Below the pieces are notes generated by a model, which was given only the letters and a program-made list of their open reading frames with translations, was not told where the DNA came from and ran no database searches. 64,000 bases of DNA, taken from Dehalogenimonas alkenigignens (GTDB taxonomy: Bacteria; Chloroflexota; Dehalococcoidia; Dehalococcoidales; Dehalococcoidaceae). The translations under genes were made by a program, and so were the position numbers. Shown here in pieces: positions 34,748-42,957 of this stretch (position 1 is its first letter; each line of letters begins with the position of its first letter). The stretch spans positions 679,684 to 743,683 of the forward strand of contig NZ_KQ758903.1 of NCBI RefSeq assembly GCF_001466665.1, read 5' to 3'.

Positions 34748-37700
34748 TTACGGAGTGACGGTGATGCGGCACTGGGTGGGCTGATAGGACCAGCCGGCCG
34801 GACTCTGGTATCCGCCGAAGCTGGCCGAAACTACCCCTGGGGCACCGCTCAGCGCCACGGCGACATCGCCGCCGGCGGAGGTCAGTCCGGTGGCCGAAGA
34901 CAAAGTGCCAGCAGTGGTTAGGAAGGACAAAGTGCGCCCAACCAGCGGGTTGCCATACTGATCAGCCAGGTGGAAAGTGATTACGCCCGCTGAAGTTGAG
35001 CCGGTAATCACCGTCTGGATGAAGGGTACCACGGCGATGATGCCCATGTGGGACGAAGCCAGGCGATTGGCGTCACCGAAGAAAACGGCGTCGATAACCA
35101 CTGTCGATTTTTCATTCGGCGCCGGGACGCTGAGTGTAGCGACTCCGGAGGCGTTTGTGGTGGCTACGACAGAGCCATTCTGGGTAGTGCTGGATTCCAG
35201 CTTATAGAACACGTAATTGAAGGTGATGGACAAACCGGCGATGTTGACCGGAGCCTGGGCGGGCAGCGTTTGAAGCTGGGCGGTCATATTGATGTTCTGC
35301 CCCGGGCTGACCGAATCCGCCGAGGCGGTAACGACCCGTGTAATCGCCGGACCTGAAGCCGCGATTTCGGCGGTGATGCGCGCCTGGGAAGGCTGATACG
35401 ACCAGCCGCTGGCGTTCACGAAACCGCCGAAGCTGGCGGAGATGACCGCGGAGTTGACGCCGCTGAGGACGACCTGGGCATTGCCGCTGATATCGGTGGT
35501 GGCAGAACCGACCGACAGGGTGCCGGCGGTGGTCAGGAAGGACAGGTCCTGCCCGGCGATGGCATTGCCATAGGAGTCAGCCAGGTGGAAGGTCACGACA
35601 CCCGCCGCATTGGAGGCCGTCAGCACCGTCTGGATGAAAGGCACCACGGCGATGGTGCTCATATTGGATGAAGGCTGCAGGTTGGCGTCGCCGTTGAAGA
35701 TGGCGTCAACCACGACGGTAGCCTTTTCATTGGGAGCGACGATGGCCAGGACGGCTTTGCCGGCGGCGTCGGTGTTTACCGTCGCCGTGCCGGATTCGGT
35801 AGTGCTGGATTCAATCTTGTGGAAGACGTAGTTAAAGAGAACCGGCATCCCTGCCCGGACAACATCAGTCAGACCAGGCAATTGCTTCAATGAAGCCGTG
35901 ACTGTGATCGTCTTGGCCGGGCTGACCGAGGTCGGGGAGATGGTTACCATCCTGGTCTGGGCCACACCAGTGCTCTGGGCACCGGCGACCGTCGGAGCGG
36001 ATTCGGCGGTTGCCGTCGGGAAGCCGGGTATGGTGCTGCCGACTGTGTTCAAAGCGGCAACCCTGTAGAAGTAGGTGATGGCGTTTTCAATCTCAGTATC
36101 ATCGAACGTGGTGACCATGCCTACGGTGCGGGTTACCAGGTTAGCGGTGAAGCCGGCATTGGTGGCGCGTTCGATCTTGAATCCGGTGGCATTCACCGCC
36201 GGGTTGGTCCATGACAGGCTGACCCTCTTGGGGTTGTCCAGGACGGTGGCGGTTACGTTGGTCGGCGCGTCAGGAGCGACGGCGAAGCAGACGCCGTGCA
36301 TCATATCCATTTCCTCGTGGCCGAGGATATGGCAGTGGATGACATACTCCCAGCCGAAGTTGACCATCTGGTTGGTGATGGTGATCGGATTGCCGGTCGG
36401 ATCGAAGAAACCGCCGGGCGGGCCGATGAGGGTCTCACCTAAAGGCATGGTGGCATCGATCGGACGGATCGAGTTGGGCACCTTGAACGGCAGTTGCGGC
36501 GCTACCGGCCTGAGGGCGACGATGGTATCCTCCAGCGGGCTGACGCGGAGGGTTTCCTTCCAGCCGCGTTCGGTCGGGTGGGGAAGCGACAGGAAGCCGT
36601 CCCAGGCGACGCGGTTGATCACCTGAACGTTAAACAGGTGGAAGTGGATCGGGTGGGTGTCAACGCCGTTATGGGTGATTTTCCAGAGCTGGGTGCCGTC
36701 ACCCGGCATAGGCTCCGACAGCGGAACCATGGAGTCTTTGAGGACCTCGACCGGCGGCGAGGCATAGGGGTAAAGCATGAAGTTGGCGGCGCCGGCAACG
36801 GTATTGGGCAGTTCCAGCCCGAGCATGCCGCTCATGCGGCCGTAAACCGGGTCATAGGCTTCACCCATTTCGTCCTGGATGGCTTTGGGCTGCAGCGGCA
36901 GCGTCATCTGCTGTCCGCTAATGGTCTTAAAGGTATGGGAGTTCTGGAAGATGCGGACATAAGTATCAGCCGGGAAGGAAGTAGCGCCACCCCTGGGCGA
37001 GAAGGTGCCGTTGCCGTTATCCACCCTGTAGGCGTCGTTGTGAACGGCGTTGGGCACGATCAACTTGGGCTGCGTCCGCTCGAAGACGCCAGGGTGGGCG
37101 GCATTGGAAGCCCAGGCTTCATTCAGCGCGGAGACATTATACTGGGCTGCCGGCGCAACATTCCTGACCCGGATCTGCATGACAGTGCGGGTGTTGGGCC
37201 CGTGGCCGGGTAGAGTGGTGTTGCCGTTAGCGGGATAGGTATAGCCGCCGGCATCTGCCATATCCGGTGAGCCGGTGTAGTAGTCCAGGCGCGGGTCGGG
37301 GGCCGGGAAGGGGGCGGGGGCGTCGTTATAGACGATGAGTGTCTTGCCGGCATATTGTGAGAAATCAACGATAACGTCAGCCCGCTCGGCCGGGCCGAGG
37401 GCTAGGGAGAACGAGTTGACGATGCCGGCGTTGAAGGTGGTGACATCAACGTTCCAGTCGATCGGCCGCTGGGGGACGACGGCCGGCATGGGCAGGAAGC
37501 CGCCCTCGTTGCCGATGACGATCCAGTCAGGGCCAGCGGTGTTCCAGTCCGGCACGCCGCCATCGCGGCCGTCTATCGGCCAGGTGGCATTGCCCAACTC
37601 GAAGTTCTGCGGCCAGGTGGGGTCGTTGGGATACGGCGCGGCAACGACTGTCTTGATTTCGGTGCCGAAGCCATTGACAGTAAATCCTGTAGAATCCGCC

Positions 37701-39340
37701 TCATACATTTGAAGGTTTAAGAACCGGTCGTTGCAGGCGTTGAGGACGCGGAGCCGGTAAGATTTGGGATCAACTTCCACGTATGGGAAGGCGGTGCCGT
37801 TGACCAGCATGGTGTCCTGGAATGATTCCATCTGCATGGCAGGGTGGGGGGCGCCCGGAATGAAGGGGGCTTCCCACGGGGTATTGGCAGGATTGACCGA
37901 ATCATAATACGGGTTGGGTTGCGGCCCGACCAGAAGGTTGGTGGCCGGCGGCCAGAACCACGGGGCATAGTGCCAGCGGCCCATGGGGTTGATGCCGGAA
38001 TTGTCCGGCGCCCAGGGGTTCTGAGCCGGGTTGTAGACGTGGCCCATCCACAGGTCGCCGGTGTGGGGTACCGGCGGGGTGATGCCCCAGTTCCAGGTGG
38101 GATCGGTGGAGGGGATCATCGGGGCGTCAACGAAGGTCTTGTCCTGGACGATGAGCGGGATCTGGTCGGCGGGGATAATGCCGCTATTTACCAGTTCGGC
38201 TTCGACCGGGTCCTGAATGATGTATCCGGCGGCCATGCCGACATAAACGTTGAGGCGGGTAATGCCGAGCGCATGATCGTGGTAGAACATCAGGCGGGCG
38301 CTCATCTGATTGGGGTAGTAATAATTGTACTGGCCGGGTCCGGGATCAGGCATATCCGGCACGCCGGAGTAGAGGACGCTGGCGCCGTCGGGGTAAGATG
38401 TCGTCTCGCCGGCCGGGGTGATCCACTGATGAGGCGTGCCGTCGGAAATCCAGGGGGCGTCGGCGCCGTGGAGGTGGATGACGGCGCGGTTCTGGGTGTA
38501 AATCTCAGTGCCGCCCATGGGGCCAAGACCGGCGCCCATCATGGCTTCGTCAACGGGGATGAACAGGTTGCCGCCGGCGCCGGTGGGCAGTTCATTGGTG
38601 AACCTGATGCGGACGGCGCGGTCCTTCTGTGCGATGATCAGCGGGCCAAGGTAATGGATCGGCGCCGGCGTGACATTGTTGAGGGTGCCGCCGGCGTTGG
38701 TGCCGTTGTTGGTCTGGACATAGCCGCGGAGTCGGGTGGGGGGCAGGTCGGAGTGCAGTTTCTCGTTATACTCGCGGAGGGAGATCTCATAATAGTCGGA
38801 ACCGGGATAAGTCAGTTTATCGGGGTTGGCGATGGGGATATATTGCCCGAGGTTGTTGGCGGCGCCGGGCCCAAGGCCGGGCAAGCCGTCAACGAATTTC
38901 CGAATCGGCGGGCTGTAGGCCCAGTTGGGCACGGTGATGCTGAAATAGTCCGGCACATCGCCGGGTCCCGGATTGGCCGCCAGCGGGATGGCCTGGGCGA
39001 TGAGGCTGCCGCCGTTACTGGGGGTGAGCTGACCGGCTTCGGCCAGCGTCTCATTGGCGCGGGCGGCGGCGGCCATGCGCTCTTCATGGGTGATCTTGTT
39101 ACGGTAAACCGGATTGGTCACCTGTTCGGCGCCCTGGACTACCTTACGGGCGGCTATGGAATAACCCAAAAGCCCGGCGGTGCCGGCGGCCATCTGCAGG
39201 TACTGGCGCCGGGTTACCTCCCGGGGTTTGGCAGGCTGAGCAATGACCGAAGAAAGAGAAGTCGGGGTAGCGCCGCTGCCAGCCTCCCTCATCTTGCGCC
39301 TGAAAATATTGGTTGACATCCGCCTTCTGGGTGCTGGCAT
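34748..39340 (-). CDS. Large Tat-exported multicopper oxidase with FN3 and Ig-like modules
   Basis: A ~1530-residue secreted protein. The start is the ATG of MPAPRRRMSTN, which has GGAGGAG 8 nt upstream. The Tat signal is TRRQYLQMAAGTAGLLG (Arg pair ~44-45). The copper-oxidase part (to ~1015) carries all expected ligand sets: HLHGADAPW (~290), FYHDHALG (~355), HPIHFHLF (~895) and HCHILGHEEMDMM (~1002), the last giving the type 1 site Cys, His and Met. A fibronectin type III domain follows (~1025-1115; PTNVTATVLDN, VSLSWTNPAV), then two ~195-residue Ig-like repeats that resemble each other (FNYVF-K-ESSTT, PNEK-TVV-DA, GWSYQP). Such enzymes need O2, which is odd for an anaerobe. It may oxidise Mn or Cu or act on another acceptor. 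Confidence 0.9.
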   Translation of the reverse strand: MPAPRRRMSTNIFRRKMREAGSGATPTSLSSVIAQPAKPREVTRRQYLQMAAGTAGLLGYSIAARKVVQGAEQVTNPVYRNKITHEERMAAAARANETLAEAGQLTPSNGGSLIAQAIPLAANPGPGDVPDYFSITVPNWAYSPPIRKFVDGLPGLGPGAANNLGQYIPIANPDKLTYPGSDYYEISLREYNEKLHSDLPPTRLRGYVQTNNGTNAGGTLNNVTPAPIHYLGPLIIAQKDRAVRIRFTNELPTGAGGNLFIPVDEAMMGAGLGPMGGTEIYTQNRAVIHLHGADAPWISDGTPHQWITPAGETTSYPDGASVLYSGVPDMPDPGPGQYNYYYPNQMSARLMFYHDHALGITRLNVYVGMAAGYIIQDPVEAELVNSGIIPADQIPLIVQDKTFVDAPMIPSTDPTWNWGITPPVPHTGDLWMGHVYNPAQNPWAPDNSGINPMGRWHYAPWFWPPATNLLVGPQPNPYYDSVNPANTPWEAPFIPGAPHPAMQMESFQDTMLVNGTAFPYVEVDPKSYRLRVLNACNDRFLNLQMYEADSTGFTVNGFGTEIKTVVAAPYPNDPTWPQNFELGNATWPIDGRDGGVPDWNTAGPDWIVIGNEGGFLPMPAVVPQRPIDWNVDVTTFNAGIVNSFSLALGPAERADVIVDFSQYAGKTLIVYNDAPAPFPAPDPRLDYYTGSPDMADAGGYTYPANGNTTLPGHGPNTRTVMQIRVRNVAPAAQYNVSALNEAWASNAAHPGVFERTQPKLIVPNAVHNDAYRVDNGNGTFSPRGGATSFPADTYVRIFQNSHTFKTISGQQMTLPLQPKAIQDEMGEAYDPVYGRMSGMLGLELPNTVAGAANFMLYPYASPPVEVLKDSMVPLSEPMPGDGTQLWKITHNGVDTHPIHFHLFNVQVINRVAWDGFLSLPHPTERGWKETLRVSPLEDTIVALRPVAPQLPFKVPNSIRPIDATMPLGETLIGPPGGFFDPTGNPITITNQMVNFGWEYVIHCHILGHEEMDMMHGVCFAVAPDAPTNVTATVLDNPKRVSLSWTNPAVNATGFKIERATNAGFTANLVTRTVGMVTTFDDTEIENAITYFYRVAALNTVGSTIPGFPTATAESAPTVAGAQSTGVAQTRMVTISPTSVSPAKTITVTASLKQLPGLTDVVRAGMPVLFNYVFHKIESSTTESGTATVNTDAAGKAVLAIVAPNEKATVVVDAIFNGDANLQPSSNMSTIAVVPFIQTVLTASNAAGVVTFHLADSYGNAIAGQDLSFLTTAGTLSVGSATTDISGNAQVVLSGVNSAVISASFGGFVNASGWSYQPSQARITAEIAASGPAITRVVTASADSVSPGQNINMTAQLQTLPAQAPVNIAGLSITFNYVFYKLESSTTQNGSVVATTNASGVATLSVPAPNEKSTVVIDAVFFGDANRLASSHMGIIAVVPFIQTVITGSTSAGVITFHLADQYGNPLVGRTLSFLTTAGTLSSATGLTSAGGDVAVALSGAPGVVSASFGGYQSPAGWSYQPTQCRITVTP
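34757..35980 (-). repeat. Two tandem Ig-like module repeats at the C-terminus of the oxidase
   Basis: Module A (about 35370-35970) and module B (about 34757-35345) encode the same order of phrases: TVSP/SVSP start, FNYVF, ESSTT, PNEK-TVVxDA, IAVVPFIQTV, VxTFHLAD-YGN, LSFLTTAGTL and SASFGG. They are diverged at both DNA and protein level, so the duplication is old. Confidence 0.7.
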
Positions 39341-39392
39341 GCTCGTCTCCTCCGCATATTTATTCTGTTGAGAACCGCGTCCCCGCCCAACC

Positions 39393-39398
39393 ATTATA
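39393..39398 (-). promoter_or_regulatory. -10-like TATAAT upstream of the multicopper oxidase
   Basis: TATAAT on the minus strand, 52 nt before the start codon. No -35 at a standard distance was found; an alternative promoter starts from TTGCCT beside the 39435 dyad. Confidence 0.35.
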
Positions 39399-39434
39399 GG
39401 CTTTATCACTGTATCAATATAGGCGGGTTAAGGC

Positions 39435-39454
39435 AATACGTATAATTACGTATT
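39435..39454. promoter_or_regulatory. Palindromic operator candidate upstream of the oxidase
   Basis: Exact arms AATACGTA and TACGTATT flank the spacer TAAT. It lies 95-114 bp before the oxidase start and about 110 bp before the divergent M42 peptidase gene. On the minus strand TTGCCT overlaps its end in the -35 position. A relative lies at 42871-42890. Confidence 0.55.
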
Positions 39455-39564
39455 TTTATGGAATTGTTGCGGATTGATAAACATAATCAACACACGTAGA
39501 ATCTGAAATCAGTTAACAGGCGGCGGCAGAGCCGTTAAGATATGAGGTTGGAGGTAAAAGATCA

Positions 39565-40638
39565 ATGGATGCCATCGAACAACTGCTCAAGGACCTGACG
39601 GAAGCCAGCGGGGTGCCGGGGTATGAGGGGGATATACAAAAGATCATGGAAAGCCGGCTTAAGCCGGTCGGTGATGTGTCAAGAGACCGGCTGGGCAGCG
39701 TCATTTGTGCCAAACGCGGGAGCGCCGGAGGCCCCAGGATACTTCTCGCGGCACATATGGACGAGATCGGATTCATGGTGAAACTGATCAATAAGGACGG
39801 TTTCATCAAATTCGTGCCCCTCGGCGGCTGGCCGAACCAGCACCTCCCGGCGCAGCGAGTGCGCATTGAAACATCAGCCGGGCCGGTCACGGGCGTTATC
39901 TGCGGGCCGCCGCCGCACCTGCTGCCGGAGGCGGAGCGCGGCAAGTCCTTCGATAAAAAGGAGCTGTTCATCGATATCGGCGCGACTTCGCGGGAAGAGG
40001 CCATCGGAGCGGGTGTCCGCGTCGGCGATCCGGTGGTGCCTGACAGTTCCTTCAAGGTGCTTTCGATGAAAGAGCCGACCTATGCGGCCAAGGCTTTTGA
40101 CGACCGGGTGGGCTGCGCGCTATTGATCGCGGTTATGGAAAAGCTGGCGGGGGTTGAACATAAAAATACGGTTTTCGGCGTCGGCACGGTGCAGGAAGAA
40201 GTCGGTTTGCGCGGCGCCACGACCAGCGTCGAAGTGGTTAAACCCGATGTGGCCATTATCCTGGACATCGGGCCGATCGGCGATGTGCCGGGCATCAAAC
40301 CTGACGAATCGACAACGAAACTCGGCGGCGGACCGACGCTTTTGGTCTACGATACCAGGATGATCCCGAACCTGAAGCTCCGCGATCTGGTTATCAGGAC
40401 CGCCGACGAACTCAATATCCCCCTTCAGCTCGATACTCTGGAATTCGGCGGGTACGACGGCGGCGCCGTTCACCTTCACGACCGGGGGGTGCCCACCGTC
40501 GTCATCGCCATACCCACCCGCCACGCCCACAGCCATAACTCCATCATCCGGAGGAGCGATTTCGATCACGCCCTCAGACTGGTCGGCGAATTGATTGTAA
40601 GGCTCGACGGGGAGGCGGTTTCCGGCCTGTGCGACTGA
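39565..40638 (+). CDS. M42-family metallopeptidase
   Basis: A 357-residue aminopeptidase of the M42 (FrvX/PepA-like) family. Metal and catalytic residues appear in order: His in LAAHMDEIGFMV (about residue 67), Asp in YAAKAFDDRVGCALL (~180), the acidic pair in GTVQEEVGLRGA (~210), Asp in VAIILDIGPIG (~235) and His in IPTRHAHSHNSII (~320). M42 enzymes form large tetrahedral dodecamers that trim cytosolic peptides. No signal peptide is present. GGAGGTAA lies 9 nt upstream of the ATG. Confidence 0.93.
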   Translation: MDAIEQLLKDLTEASGVPGYEGDIQKIMESRLKPVGDVSRDRLGSVICAKRGSAGGPRILLAAHMDEIGFMVKLINKDGFIKFVPLGGWPNQHLPAQRVRIETSAGPVTGVICGPPPHLLPEAERGKSFDKKELFIDIGATSREEAIGAGVRVGDPVVPDSSFKVLSMKEPTYAAKAFDDRVGCALLIAVMEKLAGVEHKNTVFGVGTVQEEVGLRGATTSVEVVKPDVAIILDIGPIGDVPGIKPDESTTKLGGGPTLLVYDTRMIPNLKLRDLVIRTADELNIPLQLDTLEFGGYDGGAVHLHDRGVPTVVIAIPTRHAHSHNSIIRRSDFDHALRLVGELIVRLDGEAVSGLCD

Positions 40639-40705
40639 TCAGAGCGATTGACCGGGGCTGCCGCCGGAGGCTATAGTGTCACCGAAATTATCGCAGAGGT
40701 GCCAG

Positions 40706-41527
40706 ATGTTTAAAAAAATCCTGCTCCCCTTAGACGGCTCAGAAATGGCTGAGGCGGTCATCCCTTACGGCGAGGAATTGTTCCGCAAACTCGGCTCCAG
40801 CCTGGTGCTGTTTCACAGCTGCGGCGCCGCTCACCGATCGGCGCGGAACATGCACCGTCTCTACATTGAAAAGGCCGCGGAAATCATCAGGCAGCGGCTC
40901 GAAAAAGACAGTGCTCCGGGCAATTCACGAGTCAACGGGGAACAGGTATCGGGCGAGTTTGTCCCGGCGGTTTGCAGCTACATAGATGAAAAGCAAGTTG
41001 ACCTGATCATCATGGTGGCTCACGGGTTCACCAGCCCGATCCTCGACAGCGTGGTGGACGACATCGCCCGGCTGGCTTCCTGCCCTACATTGCTGGTCAG
41101 GCCGAAGCAGGCCGAAGGGGCGGGGGATCTGGTACAAAGGATACTCGTCCCCCTTGACGGCACTGCATACAGCCAGCAGATACTGAATATCGCCAGGCCG
41201 GTGGCCGAAGGACTGGGAGCCGAGGTAATCCTCTTTTCAGCGGTCAAATCCGCAGGCATTCACCCAACGGCGGTCGAAGCCGATAAAAAGAACGCCCGGG
41301 AGTACCTTTTGAGTGTCTCCAGGCTGCTTAAAGGTATCAACGTATCGGTGGCGGTAGCCGAGGCGGCGGATTTTGCCGTGGCGATAGATGAGGCCGCCCT
41401 GAATACTAAATCCGACATGATCGCCATGGTCACTAATTCGCCTTTAACCGAGTGGGCGGAAAGCAGCCTGGCCAGGAAGCTGCTCAACAAAGGGGCGACT
41501 TCGCTGCTGGTGACGCACCGGAAATAG
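40706..41527 (+). CDS. Universal stress protein, tandem UspA domains
   Basis: A ~273-residue protein with two UspA domains. Domain 1 starts MFKKILLPLDGSEMAEAVIP and includes DLIIMVAHGFTSPILDSVVD; domain 2 starts RILVPLDGTAYSQQILNIAR and ends SDMIAMVTNSPLTEW. The first domain keeps only part of the ATP-binding G-x2-G-x9-G-S/T motif, so nucleotide binding is uncertain. I take the ATG with AGAGGTG 5-6 nt upstream; a GTG 10 codons higher is also open. Role in stress survival is known only for the family. Confidence 0.88.
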   Translation: MFKKILLPLDGSEMAEAVIPYGEELFRKLGSSLVLFHSCGAAHRSARNMHRLYIEKAAEIIRQRLEKDSAPGNSRVNGEQVSGEFVPAVCSYIDEKQVDLIIMVAHGFTSPILDSVVDDIARLASCPTLLVRPKQAEGAGDLVQRILVPLDGTAYSQQILNIARPVAEGLGAEVILFSAVKSAGIHPTAVEADKKNAREYLLSVSRLLKGINVSVAVAEAADFAVAIDEAALNTKSDMIAMVTNSPLTEWAESSLARKLLNKGATSLLVTHRK

Positions 41528-41535
41528 ACGCCTGT

Positions 41536-41982
41536 TCACCTCAATAAAATAGAGCTTAACTGGGATTCGTTGAATATTTCTGTTTGGGTGACCCAGCCGT
41601 TCTGGAGCAGCAAATAAGCGGCGATTTCAATATGGTTCTGGCGGGAGATGGTCCCGGAGGCGCCCGGCGGCATCGAGCCCGAGGTGAAACTGAGCAGCAA
41701 CTGGGCGTTGCCTAAATCGCTCAGATGGCTGTTGGCGCCCCAAAGCGGCGGCGCGCCGGCCCCCTGACCGGCGTTGCCGTGGCAGCTGGCGCAGCGGGAG
41801 GCGTAGACCGCCTGCCCCGCCGAAGCAAGTTGCCCGAAGGTCACCTGGGACGGCGGCTGGGTGGCGGTGCTGGTCGCCGTCGTCGTAGCCGGAGCCTGGG
41901 AGTTACACCCGGGGATGAAAAGCAGAAGCGCGACCGCCGTGATCACGGCGCGGTTGTACTTTAGAACAACTGGATGGTCCAT
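41536..41982 (-). CDS. Predicted lipoprotein with one c-type heme motif
   Basis: A 148-residue protein with a lipoprotein signal (VITAVALLLFIPGC, lipobox) and a Thr/Ala-rich linker (res 27-45). One CxxCH heme site is in YASRCASCHGNAGQGAGAP (about residue 62-66) with the distal Met likely in TSGSMPPGASG (~107). It resembles small cbb3-like or class I cytochromes. AGGAGGG lies upstream of the ATG. It is downstream of and on the same strand as the BP74-like lipoprotein. Cytochromes c are not expected in canonical Dehalococcoidia, so presence here is notable. Confidence 0.85.
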   Translation of the reverse strand: MDHPVVLKYNRAVITAVALLLFIPGCNSQAPATTTATSTATQPPSQVTFGQLASAGQAVYASRCASCHGNAGQGAGAPPLWGANSHLSDLGNAQLLLSFTSGSMPPGASGTISRQNHIEIAAYLLLQNGWVTQTEIFNESQLSSILLR

Positions 41983-42019
41983 TTTCCCTCCTGAAGCGGG
42001 CTTATCTGCCCTGCCGGGG

Positions 42020-42808
42020 TTACCTGAAATCCTCTACGGCAACGATCACCGCTCCCCAGGGACAGTATCGGCCGACGGTATTGACCCAATAATCAATGTC
42101 GGCTTCAAGGTCCGAAGGCCTGCCGTCGCATAATTCAATAGTGACTTCCACCATCTGGATATCATCGGGATCTATGTGCCAGCTCCACGGCTGATTATAA
42201 AACGCCCCGCCACGGATCACCCTGCCGCTGGGAATCCTGGCCTGGCTGGCCCCGTTATAAACCGCCAGCACATCCCGGATGGCGTCAGGCTCCCGGAAGA
42301 AGACGGAGTATTTCTCACCGACGACGTCGAAAGTGACCAGAACACCGCCTGATAACGCCGCTTCCTTAGTTACAACCAGTTCCAGCCGGTAATCACCCTT
42401 CTTTATCGGCGAGCCGGCCTGAGGGTAAGGCGTTACTTTAAACGCGATCTTGTATTCGTTAAAAAAGGCTGTGGTCAAGCCCGGAGCCGCGCCTGATTGA
42501 ACCAGAGTCTTTTGATGCAGCGACTTAAAATAAGTTATCTGGATCTGGACCGATATCTCGCCAGGCCAGACACATTCGACCCCCGCCGGGCAGCGGCTGT
42601 CGGAGATGACCTCGGCGAACCTGATGGAGAGGTCTTCTCCGGCGAAAGACAGGGTCTGCCCGATGGAGACATGGGAGGATTTGCCGAGTTCCCCTGAGAC
42701 AACGCCAGAAGTGGAATCGCACGCCGGAAGGGCAAGCAAGAGGTAGAGCAGACCCGAGGCGCAGATCGCCAGCCTGTTTCGGGACCGTTGGTTGCGCTCA
42801 ATCATCAT
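42020..42808 (-). CDS. Predicted lipoprotein with BP74-like C-terminal domain
   Basis: A 262-residue protein. The lipobox is LALPAC (~30). Residues 70-90 carry the 'DSRCPAGVECVWPGE' phrase common in secreted bacterial proteins, with two Cys that may form a disulphide. The C-terminal half (from YSVFFREPDAIRDVLAVYNG) resembles the BP74 N-terminal domain: RIPSGRVIRGGAFYNQPWSW, HIDPDDIQMVEVTIELCDGR and GRYCPWGAVIVAVED. I have moderate confidence in that match. It is 37 bp before the cytochrome gene on the same strand. A palindromic motif shared with the oxidase promoter lies 63 bp upstream. Confidence 0.6.
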   Translation of the reverse strand: MMIERNQRSRNRLAICASGLLYLLLALPACDSTSGVVSGELGKSSHVSIGQTLSFAGEDLSIRFAEVISDSRCPAGVECVWPGEISVQIQITYFKSLHQKTLVQSGAAPGLTTAFFNEYKIAFKVTPYPQAGSPIKKGDYRLELVVTKEAALSGGVLVTFDVVGEKYSVFFREPDAIRDVLAVYNGASQARIPSGRVIRGGAFYNQPWSWHIDPDDIQMVEVTIELCDGRPSDLEADIDYWVNTVGRYCPWGAVIVAVEDFR

Positions 42809-42870
42809 TCACTCCCAGGGTTGGGGACTATTCGTTCACTTGATTATTTACGGAAGAACAAATCCCGGTC

Positions 42871-42890
42871 AATACGTATTTGTACTGATT
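42871..42890. promoter_or_regulatory. Second copy of the AATACGTA operator candidate
   Basis: AATACGTA, spacer TTTG and TACTGATT (6 of 8 matches to the inverse of the left arm). On the minus strand TTGACC follows as a -35, then TAAATA 16 bp further as a -10. Over 24 aligned bases it matches the copy at 39435 at 17 positions, including a 10-base block ATACGTATTG. Confidence 0.5.
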
Positions 42891-42957
42891 TTTCATGCTG
42901 ATCCGGCGGTTGTTGGGGAGCGGCAGTGCCGGGCACGGGGGAAACATGGTTATGACT

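Noticed and set aside
37844-39316. 490-codon frame opposite the multicopper oxidase
   Set aside because: Gly/Val/Asp-rich shadow without motifs; the oxidase frame carries copper ligands and a Tat signal.
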